Of a stretch of 64,000 nt of DNA, positions 43,877 to 53,581 are shown piece by piece (the stretch's first letter is position 1; each line of letters starts with the position of its first letter). Under the pieces are notes generated by a model. The model was not told the DNA's origin, did not search any database, and worked only from the letters and a program-made list of their open reading frames with translations. The DNA comes from Flavobacterium galactosidilyticum (lineage in GTDB: Bacteria > Bacteroidota > Bacteroidia > Flavobacteriales > Flavobacteriaceae): contig NZ_CP087135.1 of the NCBI RefSeq assembly GCF_020911945.1, positions 2,344,001-2,408,000 of the forward strand, written 5' to 3'. A program made the position numbers and the translations under genes.

Positions 43877-44467
43877 ATGAAAAATTTAGTATTAATAGCC
43901 ACTTGTGCTTTGTTCTTATTTAGTTGTCAAAATCAGGCACAATCAAAAAAATCAAAAACGAAGATGAATACAACAGAAGCAGTTGCCAAAGAAAATATTT
44001 ATCAGTTTAAGGTGCAAGATTTATCAGGAGATACTTTTGATTTTGCATCCTTAAAAGGTAAAAAAATTATGATTGTAAATACTGCTTCAAAATGTGGATT
44101 AACGCCACAGTATAAAGATTTAGAAGCAACTTATAAAGAATATAAAGACAAAGGATTTGTGATTGTAGGTTTTCCAGCAAACAATTTTGCTTCACAAGAA
44201 CCAGGAACTAATGCTGAAATTGCTGCTTTTTGCCAGCAAAACTATGGTGTATCTTTCCCTATGATGGATAAAATTTCTGTAAAAGGAGATGATATGGCAG
44301 CCATTTATCAGTTTCTGACTCAAAAATCGAAAAACGGATTGCAAGATTCAACTGTGGAATGGAATTTTCAAAAATACTTGATTAATGAAAAAGGGGAGTT
44401 AGAGAAAGTAATTGCACCAAGAACCTTAGTTACTTCACCAGAAGTTATGGATTGGATTAAAGCATAA
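43877..44467 (+). CDS. Glutathione peroxidase-type lipoprotein
   Basis: A 196-aa protein with a lipoprotein signal (lipobox LFSC, Cys17). The thioredoxin-fold peroxidase domain has NTASKCGLTPQY with the peroxidatic Cys73, then FPANNFASQEPGTNAEI with the catalytic Gln/Asn environment, and EWNFQKYLI with the conserved Trp and Asn. Bacterial members usually use thioredoxin rather than glutathione. Its anchoring in the envelope suggests peroxide or lipid-peroxide detoxification there. A strong terminator follows. Confidence 0.93.
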   Translation: MKNLVLIATCALFLFSCQNQAQSKKSKTKMNTTEAVAKENIYQFKVQDLSGDTFDFASLKGKKIMIVNTASKCGLTPQYKDLEATYKEYKDKGFVIVGFPANNFASQEPGTNAEIAAFCQQNYGVSFPMMDKISVKGDDMAAIYQFLTQKSKNGLQDSTVEWNFQKYLINEKGELEKVIAPRTLVTSPEVMDWIKA

Positions 44468-44489
44468 GTTTAAAAATATTAAAATAGTA

Positions 44490-44517
44490 AAGCGATTTTC
44501 ATTTCTGAAAATCGCTT
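44490..44517 (+). terminator. Terminator of the peroxidase gene
   Basis: Perfect 11-bp stem AAGCGATTTTC/GAAAATCGCTT with a following T-run. Confidence 0.88.
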
Positions 44518-44542
44518 TTTTTATAGAAGTAAAACTGCTCGC

Positions 44543-45493
44543 TTAGAATTTTTCGTTTCTGAAAATTTCTGCTACTGCAGCTTCATAATTTCGAATACTT
44601 TGTGCCTTCTTGATTTTTTTCAAAACCTTGTGGGGATTCGAAAAAGTAGCTGAAAAATATTCCCATAAATGATACATTTTTAATAAAATATGAGTGGAAC
44701 CTGAAAGGGATTCACTATAAATAGCATATAAAGTATCATGAAAGGCATTGAATAATTCAATTTTGTTTTCTGGATATTCTACGGTGTTATTTTTTATCAT
44801 ACTTGGCAAAAAAGGATCAGAAATTAATCCTCGTCCTATCATCCAATGGTCGATAGTAGGAAACCTTTGCTGCATTTCCTGGAATTTAGCTACTGAAGTA
44901 ATATCGCCATTATAATATAACTTGTGTTTTGTGTTATCGATGCATTGCTGAAAAGCATCCAAATGTACGCCGCCTTTATAAAGTTGTTTTCCAATGCGAG
45001 CATGGATAGCAATATTTTTGATAGGGTAGGTGTCTAAAATAGGTAGAACATCAAGAATTTCTTCACTATTTTCATAGCCTAGACGCATTTTCATCGATAC
45101 AATTATGTCTGATTCTGCGTGCGCTCTCTCTAAAACGTGATTTATTTTTTCAGGCTTACTGATTAAACCAGAACCCATTCCAGACTTAGTAACCATAGGA
45201 TAAGGGCAACCTAAATTCCAATTTAATTCTTTATAGCCTAATTCTCTAACATATTTAGCAACGAATAAAAATTCATCAGCATCATTTGTTATGACTTGCG
45301 GAATTACTTCTAAATCAAGATTATTCTCCGGAAGTAAGTCTCTTTCGTAAGAGGGTTTGATAACCATTTTACCATTCAACCTTATGTAAGGTGAGTAAAA
45401 AGTATCAATTCCACCAAAAAGTTTGTTTTGAGCATTTCTAAAACGGAAGTCGGTAAATCCTTGTAAAGGAGATGAAAGTAAGGTGTAGTCCAT
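44543..45493 (-). CDS. tRNA-dihydrouridine synthase (DusC-like)
   Basis: A 316-aa FMN enzyme that reduces uridines in the tRNA D-loop. Active-site Cys96 lies in NWNLGCPYPMVTKSGMGSG. FMN/phosphate-binding elements include MKMRLGY, HARIGKQLYKG and YNGDI, and the MIGRGLISDPFL motif is present. Overall length and motifs fit the short DusC-type branch more than DusB, but I do not assign the target position. It starts 67 nt after the end of the GNAT gene on the same strand. Confidence 0.9.
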   Translation of the reverse strand: MDYTLLSSPLQGFTDFRFRNAQNKLFGGIDTFYSPYIRLNGKMVIKPSYERDLLPENNLDLEVIPQVITNDADEFLFVAKYVRELGYKELNWNLGCPYPMVTKSGMGSGLISKPEKINHVLERAHAESDIIVSMKMRLGYENSEEILDVLPILDTYPIKNIAIHARIGKQLYKGGVHLDAFQQCIDNTKHKLYYNGDITSVAKFQEMQQRFPTIDHWMIGRGLISDPFLPSMIKNNTVEYPENKIELFNAFHDTLYAIYSESLSGSTHILLKMYHLWEYFSATFSNPHKVLKKIKKAQSIRNYEAAVAEIFRNEKF

Positions 45494-45560
45494 GAAAAAT
45501 TTAATTGTGCAAATATACTATTCTTTCTACACTTATGTTTTTTGTGTGACCAATAACTTT

Positions 45561-46058
45561 TTATTCTAAAATTAACTGCATAAATACCGAATGTAACCAG
45601 CGATCAAATTTATATCCTGACTCCTTAATTACTCCAACTACTTTAAATCCAAATTTCTCATGGAATTCTATACTACTTTGATTTTCTTCGTCAATAACGG
45701 CAACCATAGTGTGTAATTTTTGCTCTTTAGCAATACGAATTAATTCTTGAAGTAGTATTTTTCCAATTCCTTTTCCATGAAAATGCTGATTTACATAAAC
45801 CGAATGTTCCACCGTAAATTTGTACGCTTCCCGAAATCGAAACTCGCTGTACATTCCAAAACCAATTACCTCCTCATCAATTTCTGCAATAATAACTGGA
45901 AACCCCTTTGATAATTTATCGTCTAAAATTGATTTTTGTTGCTCAAAAGTTCTAATGTTATAATCATATAGCGCAGTAGAATTTATAATATTGTAGTTGA
46001 TAATATCCAAAATAGCTTGGGTATCATTCACTTCGTATGGTCTAATAATTACAGACAT
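45561..46058 (-). CDS. GNAT N-acetyltransferase, phosphinothricin-acetyltransferase-like
   Basis: A 165-aa GNAT protein. The acetyl-CoA pyrophosphate loop is at HGKGIGKILLQELI, preceded by EHSVYVNQHF. The C-terminal YKFDRWLHSVFMQL segment is typical of the Pat/Bar-like N-acetyltransferase subgroup. It may acetylate an amino acid or amine; the natural substrate is not known. It lies 6 nt after the thioredoxin-like gene. Confidence 0.88.
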   Translation of the reverse strand: MSVIIRPYEVNDTQAILDIINYNIINSTALYDYNIRTFEQQKSILDDKLSKGFPVIIAEIDEEVIGFGMYSEFRFREAYKFTVEHSVYVNQHFHGKGIGKILLQELIRIAKEQKLHTMVAVIDEENQSSIEFHEKFGFKVVGVIKESGYKFDRWLHSVFMQLILE

Positions 46059-46064
46059 AAATTT

Positions 46065-47240
46065 TTATTTTGTGTTTAACTCTTTTAATATTGCGTCGGT
46101 GTCGGTAGTATCCCAACCCATTTCTTTTGTAATTGCATTCGCATTTTTAGCGTATAGTAGTGCTGTTTTTTTATCTTTAATTTTAGCATAGAGGCGAGCT
46201 AGTAGTAAATTGCCTTCTGCGGAATTATTTAATTCAAGGGCTCTTTTTCCCCATTCAATTGCTTTTTTTAGGGCAGTTACATCTGCTATTTCTTTCCAAT
46301 ACACCTGCCCAATTTCTTTGAGTTTGCTGTCAGTATGCCAAAAGTATTTCTCCGTATTTTCAAGTGTCGTTTTTTTATAAAACCCCCAATTTTTGGTTCG
46401 TTCTGCTAACAACAAATCGTATGAAAAAATAAGTGAGTCTGTTTTTTGCAATTGGATTGTTTTTGCAATTTCTTTTTTTTGAAAGTAAGCAACATTATCT
46501 AAGTTAATTGTATAAGGTTCTAATAATTCCGAAACAATATTAGTGATTTTTGCATCTACTCGTTTTGGCGATGTTATTTTTTCGAAAGCTTCTTTATTTT
46601 TTAAAACATATTGAAATTCTCTTGATTCAATATCAGTAACACCGTTGGAGATAACACGCCAATTGATTTCGGATAGTAATTGTTGGTCGGTTTGAGTTTT
46701 TAAATAAAGATGCGTAGGTACTGATAAAGCGGTGCGATCAGCTCCTTTTCTAAGTGTTTGAATATAGGCCAAACAAGCGTTAACATTCGAAGGATTATTC
46801 AAAAATTGTTGCTCTAAATAGGGTAATTGCAATTTAGGATTTAAGGCATTTGTTGCTTCATTTATAAAAGCCTCCGTTTTCATTTCCCCTTTTATACTGT
46901 ACAAAAGTGTCTCATCAGCCTCTATAAATAAAAAAGTTGGTAAACCGTTGGTTTTATAGTGCTCTTTTATTTCTTTTCCATCTTCTTTTTCAATGTCTTT
47001 CCAAACCGAAATGTAATTTGCATTCATAAAATCTTTGACTTTCTGATCACTAAAAACGGTAGATTTCATAGTATTACAATGCGGACACCAGTTAGCATAC
47101 AACATTATAAAAATAGGTTTCTTTTCTTTTTTAGATTGAACTAGTGCTTCTTTGTAGCTAATTTTATTGGGATCAACACTCACTTGTGACCAATTAAATT
47201 GAATAAAAAAACATAAGAAAAGACTATATAAAACGCGCAT
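46065..47240 (-). CDS. Secreted thioredoxin-like protein with TPR-like tail
   Basis: A 391-aa protein (start at M of MRVLYSLFLCFF; a further ATG three codons upstream is possible) with a signal peptide ending near FNWSQ. The thioredoxin domain has LYANWCPHCNTM with the CxxC redox pair near residue 51 and TNGLPTFLFIEADE with the cis-Pro. The C-terminal 250 residues are helical; the end has TPR-like repeats (AIEWGKRALELNNSAEGNLL). It probably acts in periplasmic disulfide reduction or protein repair; no partner is evident. Confidence 0.88.
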   Translation of the reverse strand: MRVLYSLFLCFFIQFNWSQVSVDPNKISYKEALVQSKKEKKPIFIMLYANWCPHCNTMKSTVFSDQKVKDFMNANYISVWKDIEKEDGKEIKEHYKTNGLPTFLFIEADETLLYSIKGEMKTEAFINEATNALNPKLQLPYLEQQFLNNPSNVNACLAYIQTLRKGADRTALSVPTHLYLKTQTDQQLLSEINWRVISNGVTDIESREFQYVLKNKEAFEKITSPKRVDAKITNIVSELLEPYTINLDNVAYFQKKEIAKTIQLQKTDSLIFSYDLLLAERTKNWGFYKKTTLENTEKYFWHTDSKLKEIGQVYWKEIADVTALKKAIEWGKRALELNNSAEGNLLLARLYAKIKDKKTALLYAKNANAITKEMGWDTTDTDAILKELNTK

Positions 47241-47352
47241 GTTAAACAAGATTAATGATTATTTGTAATGATTCTCAAAAATAAGAAAACTATTCTACAA
47301 TAAGGAATAAGCGTGCCAACTTTGTATCTTTACATCTTTTAAATTTGAATAC

Positions 47353-49014
47353 ATGATTTACCCAAAAATACCTTTAGCGCAAAGCATCATCGAAATTTGT
47401 TTAGCCAAAGGAATTACCACCATAATAATTTCTCCCGGATCTAGAAATGCACCACTTACTATAGGTTTTGTAAATAATCCAGCTTTTAAATGCTATAGTA
47501 TTGCTGACGAGAGATGTGCAGCTTTCTTTGGATTAGGAATTGCGCAACAAACCAAGCAAGCAGTGGCTTTAGTTTGTACTTCAGGATCAGCGTTACTAAA
47601 TTACTATCCCGCTTTTGCGGAGGCATTTTACAGTCAAATTCCCTTGACTGTCATTTCTGCTGATAGACCGCAGAGTAAGATTGATATAGGTGATGGTCAA
47701 ACGATTAGACAAGAAAATGTTTTCCAAAATCATTCGGTCTACAATGCTAATTTACACGAATCAGTGTCTAAAGAAAATGATATTGAAATAAATCGCGCAA
47801 TAGATGCTGCATTACATCAAAAAGGACCAGTTCACATCAATGCACCTTTTGAGGAGCCTTTGTATGATACGGTCCCAGAACGCTCCATCGACGCCCTAGT
47901 AAATAATTTTGCTAATTTTACTCCTGTTCCTGCTATTGAAGATTTATCTGAATATGCTAAAATTTGGAATAATTCTAGTCGTAAAATGATTTTGGTTGGT
48001 GTAAATGAACCAAATGCTATTTCTGAAACTACGCTTAAAAATCTAGCAGAAGACGAGTCAGTTGTTGTAATGACTGAAACGACTTCTAATTTGCATCATC
48101 CTACTTTTATAAATAATATTGATACCATTATTACGCCTTTTACAACTGCTGATTTCGAGGATTTTAAGCCTGAAATTCTAGTAACTTTTGGCGGTATGAT
48201 TGTTTCTAAACGAATTAAGGCTTTTTTACGAAAGTATAAGCCCAAACACCATTGGCATATTGATACTTTACGAGCGTATGATACTTTTGGAGCGTTGACA
48301 AAGCATTTTGAAGTAAATCCTAATAGTTTTTTTGAGGCTTTTTTACCTTTGACAACAGCCGTAAAAAGTGATTATTTTATCAAAATTGATGAAGTAAGAA
48401 AGTTTCGGGAAGTAAAGCACGAAATTTATTTGGATAAAATTTCATTTTCGGATTTTGTAGTTTTTGAAAAAGTAATCAAAAGTTTGCCTAGAAATAGTCA
48501 ACTTCAAATTAGTAATAGTTCGGCTATTCGTTATGCGCAACTTATTGATATTGATCCATCGATCGAAGTATATTGTAATCGCGGCACTAGCGGAATTGAC
48601 GGTAGTACTTCGACTGCTATTGGTGCGGCTGTTGCCAATGCAAAACTAACCGTTTTCATCACTGGAGACATTAGTTTCTTGTATGATAGCAATGCGCTTT
48701 GGAACCAATATATACCAAAAAATTTCAAAATTATATTGGTAAATAATGGCGGTGGTGGAATTTTTAGGATTTTACCTGGACACGAGGAAAGTCCCGTTTT
48801 TAATACTTTCTTTGAAACTTCGCATTGTTTAACTGCTGAACATTTAGCTAAAATGTATGGATTCGAATATACTATAGCAAGCGATGAAACGAGTTTAGAA
48901 ACGAGTTTAAATGCTTTATATCATCAAAACGAAAAACCATGTATTTTAGAAGTTTTTACACCCACATTAAAGAACGATAAAATATTGTTAGACTATTTTA
49001 AGGAATTAGTATAG
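47353..49014 (+). CDS. menD: 2-succinyl-5-enolpyruvyl-6-hydroxy-3-cyclohexene-1-carboxylate synthase
   Basis: A 553-aa ThDP-dependent enzyme of menaquinone synthesis, joining isochorismate and 2-oxoglutarate to SEPHCHC. The N-terminal Glu/Arg site IISPGSRNAPLTIGF (near 24-38), then GDGQTIRQENVF, and the ThDP pocket GDISFLYDSNALW with NNGGGGIFRILPG mark MenD. The length is typical. In many Flavobacteriia the isochorismate synthase gene lies upstream; here the upstream neighbour is an unrelated minus-strand gene. Confidence 0.96.
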   Translation: MIYPKIPLAQSIIEICLAKGITTIIISPGSRNAPLTIGFVNNPAFKCYSIADERCAAFFGLGIAQQTKQAVALVCTSGSALLNYYPAFAEAFYSQIPLTVISADRPQSKIDIGDGQTIRQENVFQNHSVYNANLHESVSKENDIEINRAIDAALHQKGPVHINAPFEEPLYDTVPERSIDALVNNFANFTPVPAIEDLSEYAKIWNNSSRKMILVGVNEPNAISETTLKNLAEDESVVVMTETTSNLHHPTFINNIDTIITPFTTADFEDFKPEILVTFGGMIVSKRIKAFLRKYKPKHHWHIDTLRAYDTFGALTKHFEVNPNSFFEAFLPLTTAVKSDYFIKIDEVRKFREVKHEIYLDKISFSDFVVFEKVIKSLPRNSQLQISNSSAIRYAQLIDIDPSIEVYCNRGTSGIDGSTSTAIGAAVANAKLTVFITGDISFLYDSNALWNQYIPKNFKIILVNNGGGGIFRILPGHEESPVFNTFFETSHCLTAEHLAKMYGFEYTIASDETSLETSLNALYHQNEKPCILEVFTPTLKNDKILLDYFKELV

Positions 49015-49051
49015 GAATTAAATTCAAATAACATTTTTTTAAAAGTTGATC

Positions 49052-49149
49052 TACTTTTGCTGTTTATAGGTGTGAAGATTAGTTGCTTAGTGAGTATTTG
49101 GATAGTTTTTGGAGCTTTTTATTTTTGGCAACGAATCGTTTGTTTATAA
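49052..49149 (+). promoter_or_regulatory. Orphan promoter-like element and hydrophobic micro-ORF
   Basis: TACTTTTG (49052-49059) is an exact -7 match far from the next gene (230 nt before 49289). Just after it, a GTG-start frame (49072-49149) encodes a 25-aa hydrophobic peptide beginning MKISCLVSIWIVFGAF. The short spacing and GTG start make this speculative. Confidence 0.2.
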
Positions 49150-49288
49150 AGAATTAGAAAAATTCTAAAATAACAAGTTTATAATATAATTTATTTTATC
49201 TAGGCATATTTAACAGCAATATTCTGTGTAAATAGCAAATAATTGATTAAATTTGAGTTAAATAATAATCAATCATTAAACTTTTACT

Positions 49289-49630
49289 ATGAGTGCAAGA
49301 GAAGAATTAATTGTAAAGTATGCAGCCGATTTGAAAGACAAATGTGGCGTTAATCCAGACATGGATTTATTGACTAAAGTAACTATTGGTTGTGGGCCGT
49401 CTATTTATAATGCGGATTCAGCAACAGTAGCGGGAAGTCAACAAGCAGAATTAGATACCGTTAAAAATAACTTTCTTATTAAAAAGTTAGGATTAACTGA
49501 CGGAGTAGATTTAGATGCTGGTATTGATGCAGTGATGGAAAAATATGGTCGTTCGAACAAAAGTAAGTACAGAGCAGTAGTTTATTACTTATTGACCGTT
49601 CATTTCAAAAAAGAAAGTATTTATAATTAA
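49289..49630 (+). CDS. DUF2853 family protein
   Basis: A 113-aa soluble helical protein of the DUF2853 family, recognised by VKYAADLKDKCGVNPDMDLL, LTKVTIGCGPSIYNADSATV and NNFLIKKLGL. The family has a solved fold (all-alpha) but no assigned function. It stands alone between menD and the M28 gene, with its own strong terminator. Confidence 0.92.
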   Translation: MSAREELIVKYAADLKDKCGVNPDMDLLTKVTIGCGPSIYNADSATVAGSQQAELDTVKNNFLIKKLGLTDGVDLDAGIDAVMEKYGRSNKSKYRAVVYYLLTVHFKKESIYN

Positions 49631-49648
49631 ATAGACACTCTTAAATGT

Positions 49649-49683
49649 AAAAAGCGTTCGACTTGTTGAGTCGAACGCTTTTT
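49649..49683 (+). terminator. Terminator of the DUF2853 gene
   Basis: Perfect 15-bp stem AAAAAGCGTTCGACT/AGTCGAACGCTTTTT, with a T-tract; likely to act in both directions, serving the convergent M28 gene as well. Confidence 0.92.
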
Positions 49684-49741
49684 TATTTTATAGTATTATT
49701 GAATCATAAAGTAAACTTAGAAAAACACTCGATTCAGACTT

Positions 49742-51094
49742 TTAACGAACAGGTATTGGGAAAACAGGCAAGCTAGAGTGGCCTAAAGCATCAACAGATT
49801 GTACGGCAAAGAAGAAGTTATCTTTAGAATAAGGAATTTCTATTTTTGTGTCTTTTACGAAAATTGTTTTTTCCCAATGCGATGATGATGTTTCTCTAAT
49901 AAGAATATTATATCCATAAACTGATTTTCCTTCTGGAGCATTCCACACGAGCGTTGAAAAATTAGTCAACTCTTTTACTTCAATCCCTACATTTGTTGGT
50001 GCTTTTGGTGACCAAGCTAAATTGCTAAAAGTGGCCAAGTTCGAAGAAGTCACTTTCTTCAAATACTCAAAATCCATAAATTCAGGAAGATCGCCGTACT
50101 GAATATTATTTTCTTTTCGTACATCTTGATGTTGGTGATCGAAGTTTTCATTCATTTCACAAAAACGAATAGCAGTAAATCCATTTTGACTGAAAGGAGT
50201 ATGATCGCCACCACGAAGAAAACGATCGTTTCTGTATACTAATTTAATATCCAGTTGATCTATATATTGATTTGTAACTGTCTTTATATAGCGCGCTAAT
50301 TGCCGCGATGGACTGTCATTGTCACGATTAGTTGATCTACGCATTTTAGCCTCCGCATCCGTTTCAAGATATGGAATTGTTTCACTAAAGACACGAACTT
50401 GTAAATTGTCTCTCAATAAGGTGCTGCTTGACAAACTGTTTCCAATCATATCATTATTGATCATAGCGACTACATTCCATTTTTCATCTTTAGCGACATC
50501 TGCTAAATGCTTGGCCCCGTATAATCCTTGTTCTTCTCCAACTACCGCCACAAATATTAGTGTAAAAGGAAATTCTCTCTTACTCATTATTCTTGCAAGT
50601 TCCATCATTGCTGCAACTCCGGAAGCATCATCGTTAGCTCCAGGTGCATCAATTTTTGAATCCATTACGTCTGAGGCACGAGAATCTAAATGCCCGCTGA
50701 TGATTAATACGCGATCGTCAGTTGAATCTGTTCCTTTTAAAGTAGCCATGACGTTACCTAATTGACTATCGGTTGCAATGCGTTTTCCGTCGGCTTTAAC
50801 AGTGAAAAAATCAATTTTTGAAGTTAATCTTCCATTGGAAGATAAAGCGTATTTATCAAATTCAGATTTTACCCAGCGTTGTGCCGCTCCAATCCCACGC
50901 GTATTGCTTTTAGTATCGCTCAACGTATGTCTGGTTCCAAAAGATACAAGCTTGCGAACTGTAGCTTCCATGTTTTCTGATTTCACTTCTGAAACCATTT
51001 TTTTTATTTCTGGATCATCGACTGTCGTTTGAGAGAAAGAGGTATGAGATAGCAATGCAATTAGCAATAGGTAAAAAATAGAGGTTGGTTTCAT
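49742..51094 (-). CDS. Secreted M28 metallopeptidase with C-terminal fibronectin-III domain
   Basis: A 450-aa aminopeptidase-type protein with a signal peptide (cleavage near TSFSQ, residue 22). Zinc ligands appear in order: SGHLDSRASD, GANDDASGVAAMMELARI, VGEEQGLYGAKHLA with the catalytic Glu, NNDMIG, and a distal His (GGDHTPFSQNG). The last 95 residues are fibronectin type III-like (TNFSTLVWNAPEGKSVYGYN). M28 proteins are exported aminopeptidases; the substrate is not readable. No T9SS domain was seen. Confidence 0.92.
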   Translation of the reverse strand: MKPTSIFYLLLIALLSHTSFSQTTVDDPEIKKMVSEVKSENMEATVRKLVSFGTRHTLSDTKSNTRGIGAAQRWVKSEFDKYALSSNGRLTSKIDFFTVKADGKRIATDSQLGNVMATLKGTDSTDDRVLIISGHLDSRASDVMDSKIDAPGANDDASGVAAMMELARIMSKREFPFTLIFVAVVGEEQGLYGAKHLADVAKDEKWNVVAMINNDMIGNSLSSSTLLRDNLQVRVFSETIPYLETDAEAKMRRSTNRDNDSPSRQLARYIKTVTNQYIDQLDIKLVYRNDRFLRGGDHTPFSQNGFTAIRFCEMNENFDHQHQDVRKENNIQYGDLPEFMDFEYLKKVTSSNLATFSNLAWSPKAPTNVGIEVKELTNFSTLVWNAPEGKSVYGYNILIRETSSSHWEKTIFVKDTKIEIPYSKDNFFFAVQSVDALGHSSLPVFPIPVR

Positions 51095-51384
51095 TAATAG
51101 TTTTTTTTAGTTTTCTCAAAATTAATAAAATTGAAAAAGAATATATAGATTAAATTAAAGTTTAGGATTTGTTGAGGTATAAATATGATTGTTTATTCAT
51201 TAGCAGAAGGATCATGAATAAGTATCAGTTTCTCACTAAGTCTCTGTAAAAGAAAGTATCCAAGCTTTTTAAAGTGTTTACTTGATTCTGAGGTATTTGA
51301 AATGCGATAATTCTTAATAAAAAGATGGGTAATAATACTCACTAAAACTATAACTAAACCTTATATACTAGAGAAGTCTCAATA

Positions 51385-51723
51385 TTATTCAAGTACTTTT
51401 TTTACTCTTTCAACAGTGTCTAATTTGGATAAAGTTAGTCGTACTATACTATCTTCTTCTGCATGTAAATCGTGAGGTACATTTGCATCTAAAGAAATTA
51501 AATCTCCTGCTTGTAAAATCATTTTTTCACCGCTTACACCAAAATTGATGCTCCCCTGATGAATTTCGACCGTGATGGGAAAGCCTGCTTTATGCTCTTT
51601 CATTACTTGTCCTTTTCTAAAAAGTATTCTGATTTCTTTTGATGTCTCTGTTTCCATCATAACTTTGATGGCTACTTTATCTTCATTGTATTGAAGGTCT
51701 TTTCTTAAAGAAGCTGTTTTCAT
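51385..51723 (-). CDS. Small cupin-domain protein
   Basis: A 112-aa single-domain cupin. The cupin motifs are partly conserved (VMKEHKAGFPITVEIHQGSI with one His, then GDLISLDANVPHDLHAEEDS with two His). It lies alone on the minus strand, 290 nt from the M28 gene. Metal-binding cupins of this size usually act as sensors or small isomerases; the function is unassigned. Confidence 0.88.
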   Translation of the reverse strand: MKTASLRKDLQYNEDKVAIKVMMETETSKEIRILFRKGQVMKEHKAGFPITVEIHQGSINFGVSGEKMILQAGDLISLDANVPHDLHAEEDSIVRLTLSKLDTVERVKKVLE

Positions 51724-51948
51724 TATTTTTTATTGTGTTTAATAAATTATTGTGCAATTGTATTCTTAGTTATTCATAAAGATACGCTTTTCAACCTTAA
51801 AAGCTAGTTTAGAGTCTTTATTTAAAGTGTTATTGATGTTTTAAAATAGGGGAAAGAATTTTTTTCGCGGAAATATAAGTGCAGTAATTATATATAAAAA
51901 TAGGATTTTATAAATGGTAATCAAAATTATTTCTTAATTAAATCTTTG

Positions 51949-51956
51949 TACCTTTG
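51949..51956 (+). promoter_or_regulatory. -7 element of the CvfB-like gene
   Basis: TACCTTTG, exact TAnnTTTG, 39 nt before the ATG at 51996. It would lie inside the coding frame if an earlier ATG (51954) were used, so it decides the start. Confidence 0.6.
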
Positions 51957-51995
51957 CCGCTTATAGAGTCGAAACCGACTAAGAATTTTAAGAAA

Positions 51996-52850
51996 ATGAT
52001 TGAAATAGGAAAATACAATACATTAACAATACTTCGTGATACTAAAGTAGGATTATTTTTAGGAACTCCAGATACGGATCCAGAAGGAATACACGATATA
52101 CTACTACCTAACAAATATGTTCCAAATGAATTTGAAATAGGCGAGGAGCTTATTGTTTTTGTTTATTTAGACCACGAAGAGCGTCCCGTTGCTACCACTT
52201 TGGAGCCTTATATTTTATTGAATGAATTTGCACTTTTACGTGTAAATTATGTCAATCAAGTAGGTGCTTTCATGGATTGGGGAATGGAAAAAGATATTTT
52301 GGTTCCTTATAAAGAGCAGGCGCGTCCTATGGAAAAAGGGAAACGATACCTAGTTTATCTTTACATGGATGAAAAAACAAACCGCTTAGTTGCTTCAAGT
52401 AAGACAAATCAATTTCTTAAAAATGAAGAAATTACGGTTGAAAAAGGAGAAGAAGTTGATTTAATTGTGTCTCATATTACCGAATTAGGAATAAATGTAA
52501 TCATTAACGAGAAACATAAAGGTTTGTTGTACAAAGATGAAGTTTATGATGATGCTATTCGTACTGGAGATCGTATGCGTGGTTATATCAAAACGATTCG
52601 CCCTGACAATAAAATTGATGTAGCATTGCAAATTCAAGGCTACGAAAGTATTGAGCCAAATGCTGAAAAAATACTTGATGAGTTAAGAGCTAGTCGTGGT
52701 TTCTTGCGACTGACTGATAATTCGCATCCTGAGGATATTAAAACGGTTTTGAAGATGAGTAAGAAAACCTTCAAGAAAGCAATTGGTGCTTTGTATAAAG
52801 AGAAATTAATAGAAATCAAGGAAGACGGAATTTACTTGGTTAAGGAGTAA
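51996..52850 (+). CDS. CvfB-like S1 RNA-binding protein
   Basis: A 284-aa protein that begins MIEIGKYNTLTILRDTKVG. It has a first S1-like domain (residues 5-65), a second (70-140, with NQVGAFMDWGMEKDILVPY), a third (145-215, with ELGINVIINEKHKGLLYKDE) and a C-terminal winged helix (DIKTVLKMSKKTFKKAIGALY). This is the domain order of CvfB/YitL RNA-binding regulators. Start chosen from the promoter at 51949-51956. A terminator follows. Confidence 0.92.
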   Translation: MIEIGKYNTLTILRDTKVGLFLGTPDTDPEGIHDILLPNKYVPNEFEIGEELIVFVYLDHEERPVATTLEPYILLNEFALLRVNYVNQVGAFMDWGMEKDILVPYKEQARPMEKGKRYLVYLYMDEKTNRLVASSKTNQFLKNEEITVEKGEEVDLIVSHITELGINVIINEKHKGLLYKDEVYDDAIRTGDRMRGYIKTIRPDNKIDVALQIQGYESIEPNAEKILDELRASRGFLRLTDNSHPEDIKTVLKMSKKTFKKAIGALYKEKLIEIKEDGIYLVKE

Positions 52851-52856
52851 AAAAAA

Positions 52857-52886
52857 GAAAGACTAATCGAAAACGGTTAGTCTTTC
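52857..52886 (+). terminator. Terminator of the CvfB-like gene
   Basis: Stem GAAAGACTAA/TTAGTCTTTC (52857-52866, 52877-52886) with a short loop and T-rich 3' side. Confidence 0.82.
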
Positions 52887-53581
52887 TATTTTTAACGCTG
52901 TTTTAGAATATTTAATTCTACCAGCATTATTATAAATGGTAGTTTAAAGTATTTCTATCCGCCTTTAAAACAATAGTATTCTTGATACTTTTTTGTAAAT
53001 ATTAACTTAAGCGTAAATTACTTTAACTTTCTTTTTTTGTCTTTTAATTATCTAATCTATTGCTAAGAATCTTTAAATTTAATTTCACAGTTAGCCATTG
53101 GTTTCTATAATTATTAAAAGATTATTTTCTAAACATTTTTTTATTAATGTTCCGCTATTGCAGAAACAAGAAAAATAAATCTTCGTTTTAACCGTAGGTG
53201 TTACTTTATTATTTGTAGTTCTATTGCAAACGACTTTCTAATTATCTCGTTTTTCAAAGTTTTTGAAATCATATTATTGATTATTAACCAAGAAAAAGGA
53301 GCGACAACATTTTTAAGTGTATTCAAAAAATTCTTTTTTTAGGTTAATAATTCAGTGAGTAAAATGATAATTGAAAAGACAAATAAAGTGTATCTGTCTG
53401 ATTAACTTAATGTAAAGTTAAGGATATTTTGCGTTCGAAAATGTTAAAACATAATTTTCATTAAAATTTAACATATAAAAGTTCTTCGCCAAATAAGGAT
53501 TACTGCAAGCTTATTTCAATAGAATAGATATACTGCGAAAAATGATTTATTTTTACGCTAAAATAATTTAAACAGAGTAAA
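52887..53581. other. Long AT-rich gap upstream of menB
   Basis: About 695 nt with no recognisable gene, very AT-rich, and stops in all frames at short intervals. The only promoter-like sequence near menB is TATTTTTA (53548-53555), one mismatch from the -7 consensus, 26 nt before the ATG. No structured RNA or tRNA could be recognised by eye. Confidence 0.4.

Noticed and set aside
50319..50765. 148-codon plus-strand ORF
   Set aside because: Antisense to the M28 peptidase coding region; no signal of its own.
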